Notes: generated by a model from the letters alone, not told the origin. A stretch of 64,000 bases of DNA from Naematelia aurantialba (GCA_021527695.1 JAKFAO010000002.1:1550501-1614500), one strand, 5' to 3'. Positions 10,133 through 20,963 are shown, counted from the stretch's first letter. Made by a program: numbers and translations.

Positions 10133-11717
10133 TCACACTGTGGCCTGAGGCACGCTGCGGCGTCGAGGCTGCGCTGGATAGATCTGGCTGGACAAGGACA
10201 TCAGCTTTCCTGCCTTGACTTCTAGGAATGCACGACTCACGATTCTCACCGTATCGAACTCGATCTCAGTACTGCCCAACGTCGCTGACTTTAGCTCGCT
10301 GTTCTCTCCGTCTGTGGAGCTGCTCTTCCCAGAGGTCGTGGGCATAGACAGGAGCTTGGCTTGATCACTGAGGGAGCGGTTGTCGAGCATTGACTGGATC
10401 GTCCGGCGCGAGTTTAGTGAATGGAGGATGGAGAGGAAATACAGGTCGGGCAGGGCCCAGACGAGGACGCGCCAAAAACTGGCTAAAGACCATGAGTGTC
10501 ATGTCGGCGTTGTACAAGAGGGCACCGCGTACTCAGTTGACTTCCCGTCTGACTTGTCCAGCACACGAGGACGAGCATGACGACCGTCGGAGGTATCCTT
10601 CTCTTGTAAGTGGCTGCGCGCTCTTCCGAAGCAGACGTACATCGTCTCAAAGACCAAGACGAGCAGCTTATGCACCAGCCGATCTTGAGCGTAAAGCATG
10701 CTTTGCTTGGATTTTAAGAAGAGGTACACGACTGTACCCCACCGTCAGACCATTTTCAGCGTCGAATGCACAAGTCCAACCACTCACGTAAAGTACAGAC
10801 ACACAAATCGACCCCGACCGAGATGAAGCCCCAAGCTTTGAGGAGTTTGGCATCCAGCAAGAGCCAGCTCTCGAGCTTGGCGGCATTGGCGAAGACCAAG
10901 GCAGGCATTTTTGCCCCTTGGATCAAGACCCTTCGTTCGTCAGTATTCGGGATCGCAGTGTGTGGCGGAAGTAAACTTACGGCCATACCACTGTGTAACT
11001 GACTAAGATGCCTGACACCAGCAGCGGTGTGAGGTAGCGTTTCCTCCCAGAGAGCTAGCTTGTTGTCAGCGTCGCCACTACCACTCGCAAATTTGCCCTT
11101 GTCTCTTACCTTCCAGGCCCTCCACGAGTAGAAGGACGTTGCAGCTGCGTTCACGTGGGCGGTGTAGAATGTGACGGCCAGAGTCGACCACGCATCCGGC
11201 CTCGCGATACTGGCATAGTCGTCCGAGGCGTGGTTGATAAGTTCCTTGACCTGTGGCGAATAAGTCACCGCCTCCTCTGTTGAATTGCAAGCAGACCTGG
11301 TGGGCATTTAGCACGATCTGGGCACTGCAGGTGTCAGCTGAGGGAGTTGTGCGTAGTCATGCAGGAAGCGGAGCTTACAGGGAGAAACATGCGCCGAGCC
11401 CAATCCCGAATTGCACGATCTTGCGGTCGGAACGGAGGAAAAACCCGTAATATCGCGCCACATTCATGAGGACCACGCCAAACAAGATACCCTTGATCAT
11501 CAGACCTACGACGGCCCACCACTAGCCATTAGCGCCAGAAGAACGGCACGCTCACCGTCATCACCGGTGGGCTGGAATGAACTGCATTCCACATGAAGTC
11601 ATTCAAGAGGCCCTCGTCATCTATGTCGCCAACTGGACTTGCCGCGGACGAGGTGGAGTTTTGGATCGTAGGGACGCTGGACGAGGTGAGGTTGAAGAGA
11701 TCTTTGAGGCTAGACAT
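10133..11717 (-). CDS. DUF6534-like seven-helix membrane protein
   Basis: Fits the basidiomycete-rich DUF6534 family, seven-helix plasma-membrane proteins of unknown function. Exon 1 (ATG 11717) encodes MSSLKDLFNLTSSSVPTIQ..., an N-terminus with Asn-x-Ser/Thr sites. Helices follow: WWAVVGLMIKGILFGVVLMN, IVQFGIGLGACFS, AQIVLNAHQ, DAWSTLAVTFYTAHVNAAA, YLTPLLVSGILVSYTVVW, KAWGFISVGVDLC and LVHKLLVLVFETMYVC. The family end signature is present as LPDLYFLSILHSLNSR. Introns are short and split nearly every helix. After NSR comes a polar tail ending at 10133 if read straight. An intron at about 10191-10243 could instead extend the tail toward a frame ending at 9869, which also looks coding. The family is firm; the C-terminus is not. 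Confidence 0.8.
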
Positions 11718-11778
11718 GCTTCGTTCACAGGTGCAAGACTTCTCCTAACTCCCTTTTTTTTCATTCATCCGTCGCTCC

Positions 11779-11784
11779 TATATA
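11779..11784 (-). promoter_or_regulatory. TATA-like element for the DUF6534 gene
   Basis: TATATA about 62 bp upstream of ATG 11717, a plausible core-promoter distance for a short leader. Sequence match only. Confidence 0.4.
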
Positions 11785-12906
11785 CCACGCCAGTCCAAGG
11801 CGCACGGGATGAAGGAGCTCCTTCAGCTCACAAAGGGGTCAGATAGGTGGCAACTTCCCGATAATGAAGGAGACCTCGCGTCTCCGTGCGCTCGCTATAT
11901 CTCTTACCAGAATTTTCGGTAGCGTTTGAGGTGCATGACACACACCAGTTTCCCCTGGCGATCCGTGTCGTTCCGGCTCGAGCAACCTTCAATGATGCAA
12001 GGACGCACGGGCATCATGCCCGATGTCCAGTGGCTCGCATCCTTCCGGTTCCTTTCGGTTCTTTCCTGTGATCCTTTGGCTTACCGGCAGTGTATCGGGA
12101 TATGGTAGGTACTGATTGCCACTGGCTATCCCGAAAGGATGTTGCGCGTCTACATGGTGACGAGGTCCTGCAGGTGATAAGGGCTGTAGTAGGCGTGAGG
12201 TGCCGGATGGGTGGCGACATCTACACTCGAGCACCGCTTGCTGAATTATCCACCTGCTTGGTATGGGATTGAAACAGAAGATCATAAGGAGATAACCAGG
12301 AGTGTATTTCGAAAGGTCCGTTTACGATGTCCGTTCCGGCGCAGCGATGGATGGGGTCGTCGTTGCCTGACACTAGCATTGCCGACTTGGACGGTGTGCG
12401 TTGATGGCGTGGTCATCGCAAGGACGGACTTTGTATCGACTCCGCAAGCAGTGTTCTGGGGCGGTGCCTTCTTCCTTGGAAAGCTCCACTGGCTTAAATG
12501 AAGAGGGAGATCGGCACAGGAGAGCGGGGGAGCATACCCGCCATGGGAACAAAGGAGTAGTGTCAACCTATCTGCCGCCGAAATCGCAGCGCACACCGGA
12601 TTTTATGAATTTGATGTCCTTGTCAGATGGCCGCCTGGGTCCCGCTCTGTACCACTGTTCACCACTAAAGGTATTCGGAACGGAAGATGTCTGCCCAGGG
12701 GTGAATATAAGAGAAGGGAAAATGTGAAGGAAGGAAGGAACGAAAGAGGACGAACAGCGAGACGGTGAGGCGCTTCACGAATTATCTGAAACTATGAAGT
12801 CTTGCCTCCGACTTATGAGTTGCAGTTCTTGTGAGATCCGAGACATACGAGACATATTAGGACACGTATGGGACACTAGTGTCTGACATGCCTTGGATAC
12901 AATACG
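11785..12906. other. 1.1-kb intergenic region without a recognised gene
   Basis: Lies upstream of the DUF6534 gene and downstream of the orphan gene at 12907. Open frames of 60-108 codons occur on both strands, but none has a family signature or convincing splice structure. Confidence 0.5.
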
Positions 12907-13869
12907 CTACCCTACACATTCCTCGCTAGAGTTACTGTGGCGAAGGGTGAGGAACGTGATCGCTCGTTTATGCTTGTTCAGCGGCGCTGTGAGGGTATAA
13001 AAGTCCCTGGCATTGCTAATCCTCAGCCCCGCGACCAGATCCTCCATCACCCTGTCAAGCTCTTCCTTGCTCGCTTCATGGCAAACCATCTCCAGGCGGA
13101 GGTTCCACTTTATCTTGATATTCAGTGAAGCGACGACGTTGACATGCGGCTGCACCTGCTGTACGAGCCAATCAACCCTTCCAGCCGGCGTATGGTTCTG
13201 GAACGGAAAGCTGAGGCCCCAATGGGAGCGTCCAGCTCGGGTAGGGGCTTTGCGGAACTGGAGGATGGGGTTGTGGATATCGCGAAACACCAGGCGGTGG
13301 AGAAGCCGTGAGGATCTAGGGTGGTCGTAGAACGAGTGGCGAATCCGGTGAAATGTCCCTATCGAAGTGATGGATTCGAGACCGCCTTGCAGCCAACGCT
13401 CAGCAAGGGTGTCGAGGATGTCCAGCGCCGATTTGTGCTTGTGCTTGTACATGTTGTCCATGGTCTCCAAGATGAGGTGTCGGATCGGGATGGTGTCGCA
13501 TAAAACGGGGATATCCTTCTCCAGATTTTGGAGGTCTGTCTTCTCGAGGTCAAGGAGCGCGGACGTTGCAAATCGCGTGATATGGACCGTATGGATCTGT
13601 CGGACAGCGGTACGTGCTCTTTTGGTCTGACGCGGCCTCCCTAGTACTGTGCAGAGGGAAGGAACACAGAGTCGCCTCAAAACGAGGACACCGTGCTTGA
13701 TTTGGTAGGGCTGTGATTCCGTTTCGCGCCAAACCCTGGTCTGCTGCTGCTGACTGCGTCCCGGCACCTCATCTTTCGAGCTAGTTCGCCTCCGTTTACG
13801 ACGGACTTGAGTTGCAGGTGCGATAAGGTCAGGTTTGCCGAGTTCGGGTTTCGTTGAACGTGTCCTCAT
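12907..13869 (-). CDS. Orphan hypothetical protein, about 320 residues
   Basis: A single long exon encodes about 320 residues from ATG 13869 (MRTRSTKPELGKPDLIAPAT); the frame extends to a TTG at 13938. The first 45 residues are basic (KRRRTSSK, possible nuclear signal). The rest alternates hydrophobic strands and amphipathic helices: RHLILETMDNMYKHKHKSAL, WLQGGLESITSIGTFHRIRH, RLLHRLVFRDIHNPIL, QVQPHVNVVASLNIKIKWNL, then SKEELDRVMEDLVAGLRI. The spacing (short strands with intervening helices, His/Arg-rich) recalls lineage-specific F-box/LRR-like families expanded in these yeasts, but no F-box is visible. No signal peptide or membrane segment. Function unknown; coding status rests on frame length and composition. 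Confidence 0.6.
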   Translation of the reverse strand: MRTRSTKPELGKPDLIAPATQVRRKRRRTSSKDEVPGRSQQQQTRVWRETESQPYQIKHGVLVLRRLCVPSLCTVLGRPRQTKRARTAVRQIHTVHITRFATSALLDLEKTDLQNLEKDIPVLCDTIPIRHLILETMDNMYKHKHKSALDILDTLAERWLQGGLESITSIGTFHRIRHSFYDHPRSSRLLHRLVFRDIHNPILQFRKAPTRAGRSHWGLSFPFQNHTPAGRVDWLVQQVQPHVNVVASLNIKIKWNLRLEMVCHEASKEELDRVMEDLVAGLRISNARDFYTLTAPLNKHKRAITFLTLRHSNSSEECVG

Positions 13870-14400
13870 AGTCAAGACTGCCGCGGTCTCGTGTCGCCGA
13901 GCCAGGTGTTGAGAGAACGGAAGGGCGGCGGTATACAAGATGTCGGTGTTGGCGTCAACGCAAGGTAGTTGAAAGGTCCCAACAAGAAGCTGTTCCTGTA
14001 ATATTCACGAGAATGGCGAAAATGAAGATAGGAGGAGAAAATGAAACGAAATGGAATTGAACAGACAACTTCGGGAACAAGGCGGTCCGTGCACGCTTGC
14101 GTCCACCGCAGTGGACGCCTGCGAGGCGCAGCAGATGTTGCCTCATTGACAGGCTGATCAACCCTCTTCAAAGTATGGACTCTATCACGCCCGCTCAGCC
14201 TGGTCGCGTACCACTATCCACCGACGTCTCATCCAGTGTTTCATGTGGACACTGGGTCTATAATCCGCTTGGACCTGTTCAAGTGATAGGCCACGTCACG
14301 TCGGCGAGAATCCTTGCGTCCAAGCCTCGAGACCAGCGATACATACACGACAACATGCGCAATGCTACATCCATATCTCCTCCGACAGCCCAGAGTCACC

Positions 14401-16250
14401 CTACAAGAACCGCACGCCCTCGCCCGCCTCGCCTAGGCCCGAGAGGATCTGCGCCTTTCCCTTCTTGACGAGCGTGTCGATGGCCCGCCGCAGCATGTCG
14501 GGCGGCATCTCCCGGAAATCTAAACGTGTGTCAGCAGTTGGTTTCTGGGACAGTGGAGAGTGGTGGACGTACCGGTCGTATGTGAGAGGTCGCCGTCTGT
14601 GATTTCGAAGAAGGTGAGGATGGTGTTTGTCATGCCGTTGTCGGTGATCTTGTCCTGTCAGCTCTGACATTCAGCAGTTTGGAGCCCTGGGCCGGAGAAG
14701 AGCCCGGGTGAGGATGGAACGACGTGCCCCGAGCAAGCAAGTAGGGGGAGAAGACGATGAGGAGGAAATAAGGGGAAGAGAGAAAGAGAAGAGAAAGAGA
14801 AAGAAGGAGGGAAAGAAACGTCGAAGCAAGGGCAAGTAGTACTATCAAACACTCACCCAATCGTATATCATGCTCCCCCATTCCTCCGGTCTGCGCCAGC
14901 ACAGCAAGTACGTGCTAGTCTGCTTTGCTGGTTCTGCCACCGCTTGTCCTGCAGGCATCAGCGACGCTCCGCTCGCACTTATCGCCCGCGCTCTCTCCAT
15001 CCTCTACATCCCTCTACCTCGATATTCATAAACCTCCCCATCCCTCTCAGACCCCGACCCTCTCCATCTCTACGACCTCGATATTCATAAACTCTCTCCA
15101 TCCCTGTCAGGCCCCGAGACTTCTTCCTCTCCATCCCTGTCAGGCCCCAAGACTTCTAAATCCTCTCCATCCCTATCCATGCCTTTCAGAGCTTGAGACT
15201 TCTGGAGTATCCGCGCCTGGCGTTGCCAACGACTCACCGTCCTTGACCATTTGCCCTAATACTATGCGCATCGAGGCTGGTGATAGCCGCCCTGTCATGT
15301 ATCAGCAGGGCCCTGCTGTGTGCGTTGCCAGCGACGCCAGCCAACAGTGTACGAGTACGTGAGAGATTGACGCAACACGGAAACAGGCCTCGTCTAGGGA
15401 GCGGAGCTAGAGCGATACAGTAGAGCCACGGTGGAGTAGACCAGACAACACACTTGCTATCGACCGATTCCAAAACACCTCCCCCGCGTCCGCAGCATCC
15501 ACGTTGACCGCCCATATCCGATTATGCCGTGCCCACGAGAGGACGAGCGCTGTCCACAGCTGAATCTGGTGGGTCTGCGTCGAGGGGTTGGGCTGGATCC
15601 TGCGCGTGTCAGCGTGCTCGGGACGTGCACTCGGTGGTGTGGACGTGAGGCACGTGGGATGGAGTGTGTGTTGCGTGCTGCTGAGGCGTTGGGAAGGTGT
15701 CCAGAGGTGCTCTGTAATTGGGCTGCGGCGGCCATTGGGTGGGAGGGGGATGCAAGACGTGGTAGATAGAGAGTCACGGGAGCAGCTGAGTTTGATACAG
15801 ATGACCATGGTGTTGGATGTAGTGTGGATGGCGCAAGCAGAGCGGCCGTCGAGAGATGCGTCGCCTCTCGAGATGATCTGGTTATGAGGATGCGGGCCCG
15901 GCGAGAGGCCGCAGGAGACAGAGAGACAGAGATACATACGTGAAGAACGGCGGAAACGACCATATCGCAGGAAACTCAAAGCCCGTCGCACTCGTCACGG
16001 GCCGCAACGGCGTCGGCCGCTGAGCGTCTGCGTGGCCCGGGCGCGACGTGGCTTCAGCGGGCGAGATAGCTACGGTGGAGAAGCGAGCTTGACCCGAGGA
16101 GGCGGCTGGCCCAGCTTGGCCGGAGGTCGAGGAGGAAGGCACGGTCGATGTCGACGTCGACGTCGTGGCAGCCCCGGTCGCGGTGGACGTCGAGGCCGAG
16201 GCGGACGTCGATGCGAGCGGTTGTGCTAATGAAGATACGGATGTGGACAT
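14401..16250 (-). CDS. VPS25: ESCRT-II subunit Vps25 with long N-terminal extension
   Basis: Vps25 is the ESCRT-II arm that recruits Vps20 on endosomes during multivesicular-body sorting. The core starts with FEFPAIWSFPPFFT, matching the PPxY-like start of the family, continues in exon 2 with IQPNPSTQTHQIQLW and TALVLSWARHNRIWAVNVD, exon 3 RLSPASMRIVLGQMVKDG, exon 4 TSTYLLCWRRPEEWGSMIYDW (family WRRPEEW), then DKITDNGMTNTILTFFEI and the last winged helix DMLRRAIDTLVKKGKAQIL, ending GVRFL. Before the core, exon 1 adds about 90 Ser/Thr/Ala-rich residues (MSTSVSSLAQPLASTSAS...), absent from the compact animal protein. The only ATG in that exon is at 16250. Introns are unusually large (about 200-340 nt). 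CIR1 lies upstream on the same strand. Confidence 0.92.
14745..14822. repeat. Homopurine tract in a VPS25 intron
   Basis: Almost uninterrupted A/G on the plus strand (GAAGACGATGAGGAGGAAAT..., GAAAGAGAAGAGAAAGAGAA), so the pre-mRNA carries a long pyrimidine run. Confidence 0.7.
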
Positions 16251-16423
16251 GCTGGACGTACCACCACCCTCGCGCGACGTGCAGTGGAAACGCAAGCACA
16301 ACGACAACCACCACCGAAACCCGCCGATCAGCGCAGGCACGGGCCAGGCTGATAACGCCAAAAACTAGTCTTTTGCCTGTCGTAGCCTGCAAATACAGCC
16401 AGTTTGGTTACCATGGCTCGCAA

Positions 16424-16600
16424 CAACCGCACCAATCACACGACTACAAGACTACAAGACTGCAAGACTCGCAACAACCGCAAGACTGCAAGACTGCGAG
16501 ACTCGCACCAATCACAAGACGGCAAGCTGGTAGACTCGCACCAATCACAAGACTGCAAGACTGGTGGATTCGCAACAATCACAAGGCGGCAAACCGTTAG
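16424..16600. repeat. Minisatellite, roughly 30-bp degenerate unit
   Basis: Repeated pieces of the type GACTCGCACCAATCACAAGA followed by CTGCAAGACTG. Copies vary in length, and a shorter ACAAGACT sub-repeat is visible at the left end. Lies between the VPS25 start and the CIR1 stop. Confidence 0.75.
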
Positions 16601-16891
16601 CACGACTCGCACGACATGCAAAATAGCTACAACCACGCCAGGACGAGCGGTACATATGCCTCCGACGACACTTTACACTATACTCGTATTCGTATACTCC
16701 TACACCACTCCGGTCTTCATTCCACTTCCCTGCATCCCTCCGACCCTCATTCCATGCGCCTGCCTCCACTCCACCTCCATCCATTGGACTACCTCCCCTC
16801 CAACCGCGGTCCCATTCTCTACCCCCTCCATCCTCCATCTCATTTGGATACGCGCACAACGGCCCCGCCGAATGTACCCGCCCGAAGCCGC

Positions 16892-17010
16892 ACGCTCACA
16901 GCCTCCACATGACGACACGGGGCGCTCACAGCCTCCACATGGACGACACGCCGCTCACAGCCTCCACATGGACGACACGCCGCTCACAGCCTCCACATGG
17001 ACGACACGGG
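16892..17010. repeat. Four tandem copies of a 29-bp unit carrying the CIR1 stop
   Basis: CGCTCACAGCCTCCACATGG followed by ACGACACGC, at about 16892, 16922, 16952 and 16981. The copy at 16981 is the last codons and stop of CIR1 read on the minus strand (VSSMWRL then TGA); the other three lie downstream of the stop. The leftmost copy lacks one G. Confidence 0.93.
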
Positions 17011-20000
17011 CCCGCGCGCACCGCTCCCATCTCGCCGTGGCAGCGCAACACCACTCATGATGGGCCGCGCCTCGCCGTCCCATCCATTCCCATTCGCGCT
17101 CGCATTCCCGCTTCCGCTCCCACCTCCATTCCCATTCCCACTCGGCCCCCCATTCCCACCGGCATTTCCGCTGACAGCACCGCTCGCCCCTCCAGGCCCT
17201 TTCGCCGTGCCTGCAGGCACGGCGCCCACTGCCGCTGCACCAGCGCCGGCGCCGTGCGCGCCGTGCCCGTGGCTGTGGGTGTGAGTTCCATTCGTCTCTC
17301 CTTGAGCGTGAGCGTGTGCCGGCGATCCGGCAGCTGCGGCCGACGCCGCACCGGGCGCGCTGCGCTCGCGGTCGTGTGGCGAAACAGCCTGTACCCTCCG
17401 ACTAGCCAGCAGCAAATCGCGATTCCGCTCGGCCTCGCTCTTCTCGCGGTCGCGACTGACGCCGAGTGCGCCGATCCCGCCAAACCCGCCTAGCCCGCCC
17501 AGCCCGAATCGCCCACGATCGAAAAATGTGCTCCCGTCGCTCAGGCCTACGCGATCGCGGAACTTTTCCCGCTCACGCTCGTCCCGCTCCCTCTCGCGTC
17601 GGGACTGCAGCTCCTGGTTCTCCCGTATAGATCGTTCAAAGTTGAGCCTGTCCATGCCGTTGCGCTGATCGCGCTCTCGCTGTTCCTTCTCCCTCTGCTC
17701 CTTCTCGCGTAATTCGCGCTCGCGATCCCGTTTCTCACGTTCAAGCCGATCACGCTCACGTTCCTCTTCGAGACGAGCAAACGCTTTCTGTCGAGCACGT
17801 TCGCGCTCCTCAAACTCGATGTCCTCGTGGTCGACGCCACCGAGGCCAGCTCGAGTCGGGTTGGCCGTGAGCGCTGCCGCCGCCGACGACGCTGCCGCGT
17901 CAGCAGGCGCAAGCGCCATTTTGTTCTCGACCATGTGAAGCATTTTTTCCGTCTTGGCCAGCATGTTCTCCAGCCACTTCTTGCCCTCGCGGAGCTGCTC
18001 TCGGTGCTCGTTCAGCTCGCGCCTACCCATCGAATAGTGCCCGTACGCTGCCATGGTCGACGACGACGAGCCGGGATACAGCCGTTCTCGCAAGGGTTCG
18101 GGCGAGGGCCGGCGCGGCGGAGACAGCTGCGTTGCTGGTTTCGGTGCAGGAGGCGTAGAAGATGCTAGCGGATCCCTGCGGAACGGACCGATGCCGTACC
18201 GCGCACCCAGTGCATGCCAAGGCGCACCGATGAGGTTCGATGGGTCACGTCTTGTCGGGCCATAGATGGAGTATCGGTTGGCCGCATCCGCTGCAGCAGC
18301 GGCGGCCGCCGCCGACGTGGCCGAGGAGGAAGCGTTGGCGGTGGGCGGCTGGCTTGGAACGAGGCTGGGCGACGTACTGTGAGCGGGTCGAGCGGCGGCA
18401 GACGCAGTCGCAGCGGCGGGTGTCGCACGGTCGTGCTGCGCCAAGGGAGAATGAGAAAACCGGTCCTTGGGCCGCTCTTTCTCCAGTGGATGCACGCCTA
18501 GAGTAACAGGCGCAGGCAGTCTAGGGGAGTCTTCTTCGTTTTTGCGTTTGATACCACGCGCTTCCTCTTTGGGAGCATCGGCTTCGGCAGCGGGCTTTGT
18601 GGCGGCGGGCGCGGGCACCGACGTCGAGCTTTCAGCGCGTGATTCAGGCGAGGCGGACGGTCGTGCTGGACCAGGCGGCGCCATGGTGAGCAGCGTCTCG
18701 GCCGCTAGCTGGTGTGCGAGCTGTCGAGAGGGAGTTTCGGGTGCAGAGGCACGGCGTTCAAACGGGTAGAATCGCGGGGGAGACACGTGATAGCCGAGTG
18801 GTGAGTGATGTCGCGTTGGAGAGGTGGGGTAGGCGAGTCGCGAATGACGGGTCGGTTGAGGAGCGTGAGGAGCGCGGGGATCGCGATTGTGAAGCGGGTC
18901 AACGGATGCAGTGCGACGGATGGGCGATGGCAGGGATCGAGCAGGAGAAGATCGTCGCGTCAGCGCTGATACTTGTGGAGGGACCGAGGACGGTCTGGTG
19001 GCTGCAGAAAACGGTCGTGGAAGTGGCAGACTATCGGAAGACATGTTTTGACGTGCTTTAACCAAGGCGAACAAACAGTGCTAGCGTCATCCCTCAAATA
19101 GAGAGAGGCAGAATCGCCATCGCACGGCACAAAGGATCGCGCACGATAAAAGGAAATGCGAGGAGAAAGGGAAAAAGAGAGTTTGAGAGCCCAGAAAGGA
19201 GTGCACTCGGGTAGTACTCGGACGGTAGCCCGACCCTAGCCCGCTGCACATCATCGCAGGGCGATCTGGGCGGTGCACGGCAAAAAGGACGACATGGACG
19301 CTAGATGAGGCTGCAACTCATCACTTACGCTTTCATGATCTTTGCCTTCGCGCTCCTTTTCGTCCTTCTCCTTCTCCTTCCTTTCTTCATACCACCAACC
19401 CTTCTTGCGCTCTGACGAGCCCGAGGCGGGGATAATCAGAGGCACAGCCTTGCGGGCACTCCGCAAGCTTTGCACGTCAGCTGTGGCGGTGGGAGGCTGA
19501 GGCGGCACATGCGCAGCCGAGCTGGTGCTGTATGAGGTTGTGGTGTGTTGATCCGGGTTGTACGGGCGCCCGTCGAGCGTCGCGGTGGCGGGCGTGTTGG
19601 ACATGACCGGATTGGTGGCTGCGGGTGAATTTGCCTCTACACCTGGGTTGACAGAGCCACCTCGGCCACCTTGAGAGCCGACTGCTGGGACTCGTTTGCG
19701 GCGTTTGATGACGGTCTTTTTCATAGCTACAGGCCTAGGCACTCCATGCAGCTTGTGATAGAGGCCTGGCGACATGTCAGGACGGAACACGTACAGAACA
19801 GTCTGCTTACCACATGCGTTGCACTGCGGACGACCTTCCTCGTCTCTTCGCCATAAAGGCGTCGTGCTCGTGCCGCAATTGCGGCAGCTCATCCCTACCG
19901 GTGTCGCGGCCAAACCACCGCCGCCAGCTGTGCCGGTGCTGCCAGCCTCGGCGTCAGACCCAGGAGAGTAAGCAGATGAATTTGCCGCATCATCGTTGTT

Positions 20001-20963
20001 GCCGTTGTGGTTGTTGGTAGGGGTGGTAGCGTGGGTTCGATGGTCACTCGATGCAGACAGGTTGCGCGTGCCCATGGTGACGCCGCCTGGCCACAGTGTC
20101 CGCTCTGCAGGCGCTGGCTTGGGTGTGACGCGCTCGATGCCTTCGCTAGGCTCATGCGCCGGCGTGGCATTCGGCGCGGCTGTTGCTAACGTGTTGTTGT
20201 ATGTGGGACATCCTTCGCAGCCGGCTTTGCCACCGGCGCCATTGCATCGCCCGTCTCCCGGACAGGTGCCGAGTCGGGGCCTGTCTGGTTCTGCGGCGAC
20301 GGTAGTGAGAGGAGGTGAGGGAAAAGGGGACGGATTGCCGCCTGATCATATCAGCAATCGTCATGACTAAGCGCGCTGACCTTTTCGCTTTTTGGCAGCT
20401 GGGGGCGTGTTGACGGTGTCTTGGACCTCTTCCTTGATCCGCTTGGCGGGCGCCCGCTTGGCTCTGGGTCGTTTGGGCTTGGCGTCGCTGGCGTCACTAT
20501 TCCGCCTGGCGAGGTCGCCGACGTCCGACTCGAGTTCGTCCCGTTCCTCGTCTGGGGCCGGGGTGGCGGTGGTGGTGGCGGCGTCCTCCGACTTGTCCTT
20601 GTCGGTGTCGATGGCCTCGTCGTCGAGGCCGCCGCGCTCGTTGGAGCTGCCAAAGCCCATGCGCCAGCTGCCTATGCGCGGACCCCACCGGCTGGGCCCG
20701 AACATTCCGAAGGCCGCGCCCGCGCCACCGGCCATTTTGGCACCCGCATCCGCCTCGCGCTCCGGGGACTTGTCCTCGTCGTTCTTGTCCTTTTCAGAGC
20801 CGCGGGTGTCCGAGAGACGCGAGGCCGAGAAGCGGCGGTACGAGAGCGAGGCCGAGGGGCTGGCGTAGCCCGCGACGGGGGGCGAGAGGGCGTGCGCTGG
20901 CGCGATGGGGGACAGGCGCGTGGGCGTGGGCTGGGGCGGTGACAGCGACGTCGTGACTGGCAT
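16984..20963 (-). CDS. CIR1: Iron-responsive GATA transcription factor Cir1
   Basis: Matches the Cir1/Fep1/SreA/Urbs1 family, GATA repressors of iron uptake; Cir1 of Cryptococcus also controls virulence traits. Two features decide it. A cysteine motif near residues 219-238 has the exact spacing C-x5-C-x8-C-x2-C (CPGDGRC...CEGC, then PTYNN), the iron-sensing region of the family. A single GATA finger near 345-371 has spacing C-x2-C-x17-C-x2-C ([15 protein letters not shown]), followed by [20 protein letters not shown] and a basic tail. As in Cir1, the N-terminal finger of other family members is absent. Exon 1 starts at ATG 20963 ([18 protein letters not shown]) and ends with basic [13 protein letters not shown] and KKRK. 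The C-terminal half is low-complexity with a coiled coil ([20 protein letters not shown]) and an Arg/Glu helix. Introns: 20342-20380, 19766-19810 (inside the finger domain) and about 19081-19328 (acceptor uncertain). About 1,200 residues. Confidence 0.9.

Noticed and set aside
16892..17010. Possible CRISPR-like repeat array
   Set aside because: Units are directly adjacent with no spacers, and the genome is eukaryotic.
20421..20942. Long plus-strand frames opposite CIR1 exon 1
   Set aside because: Low-complexity antisense shadow of the Ser/Pro/Glu-rich CIR1 N-terminus.
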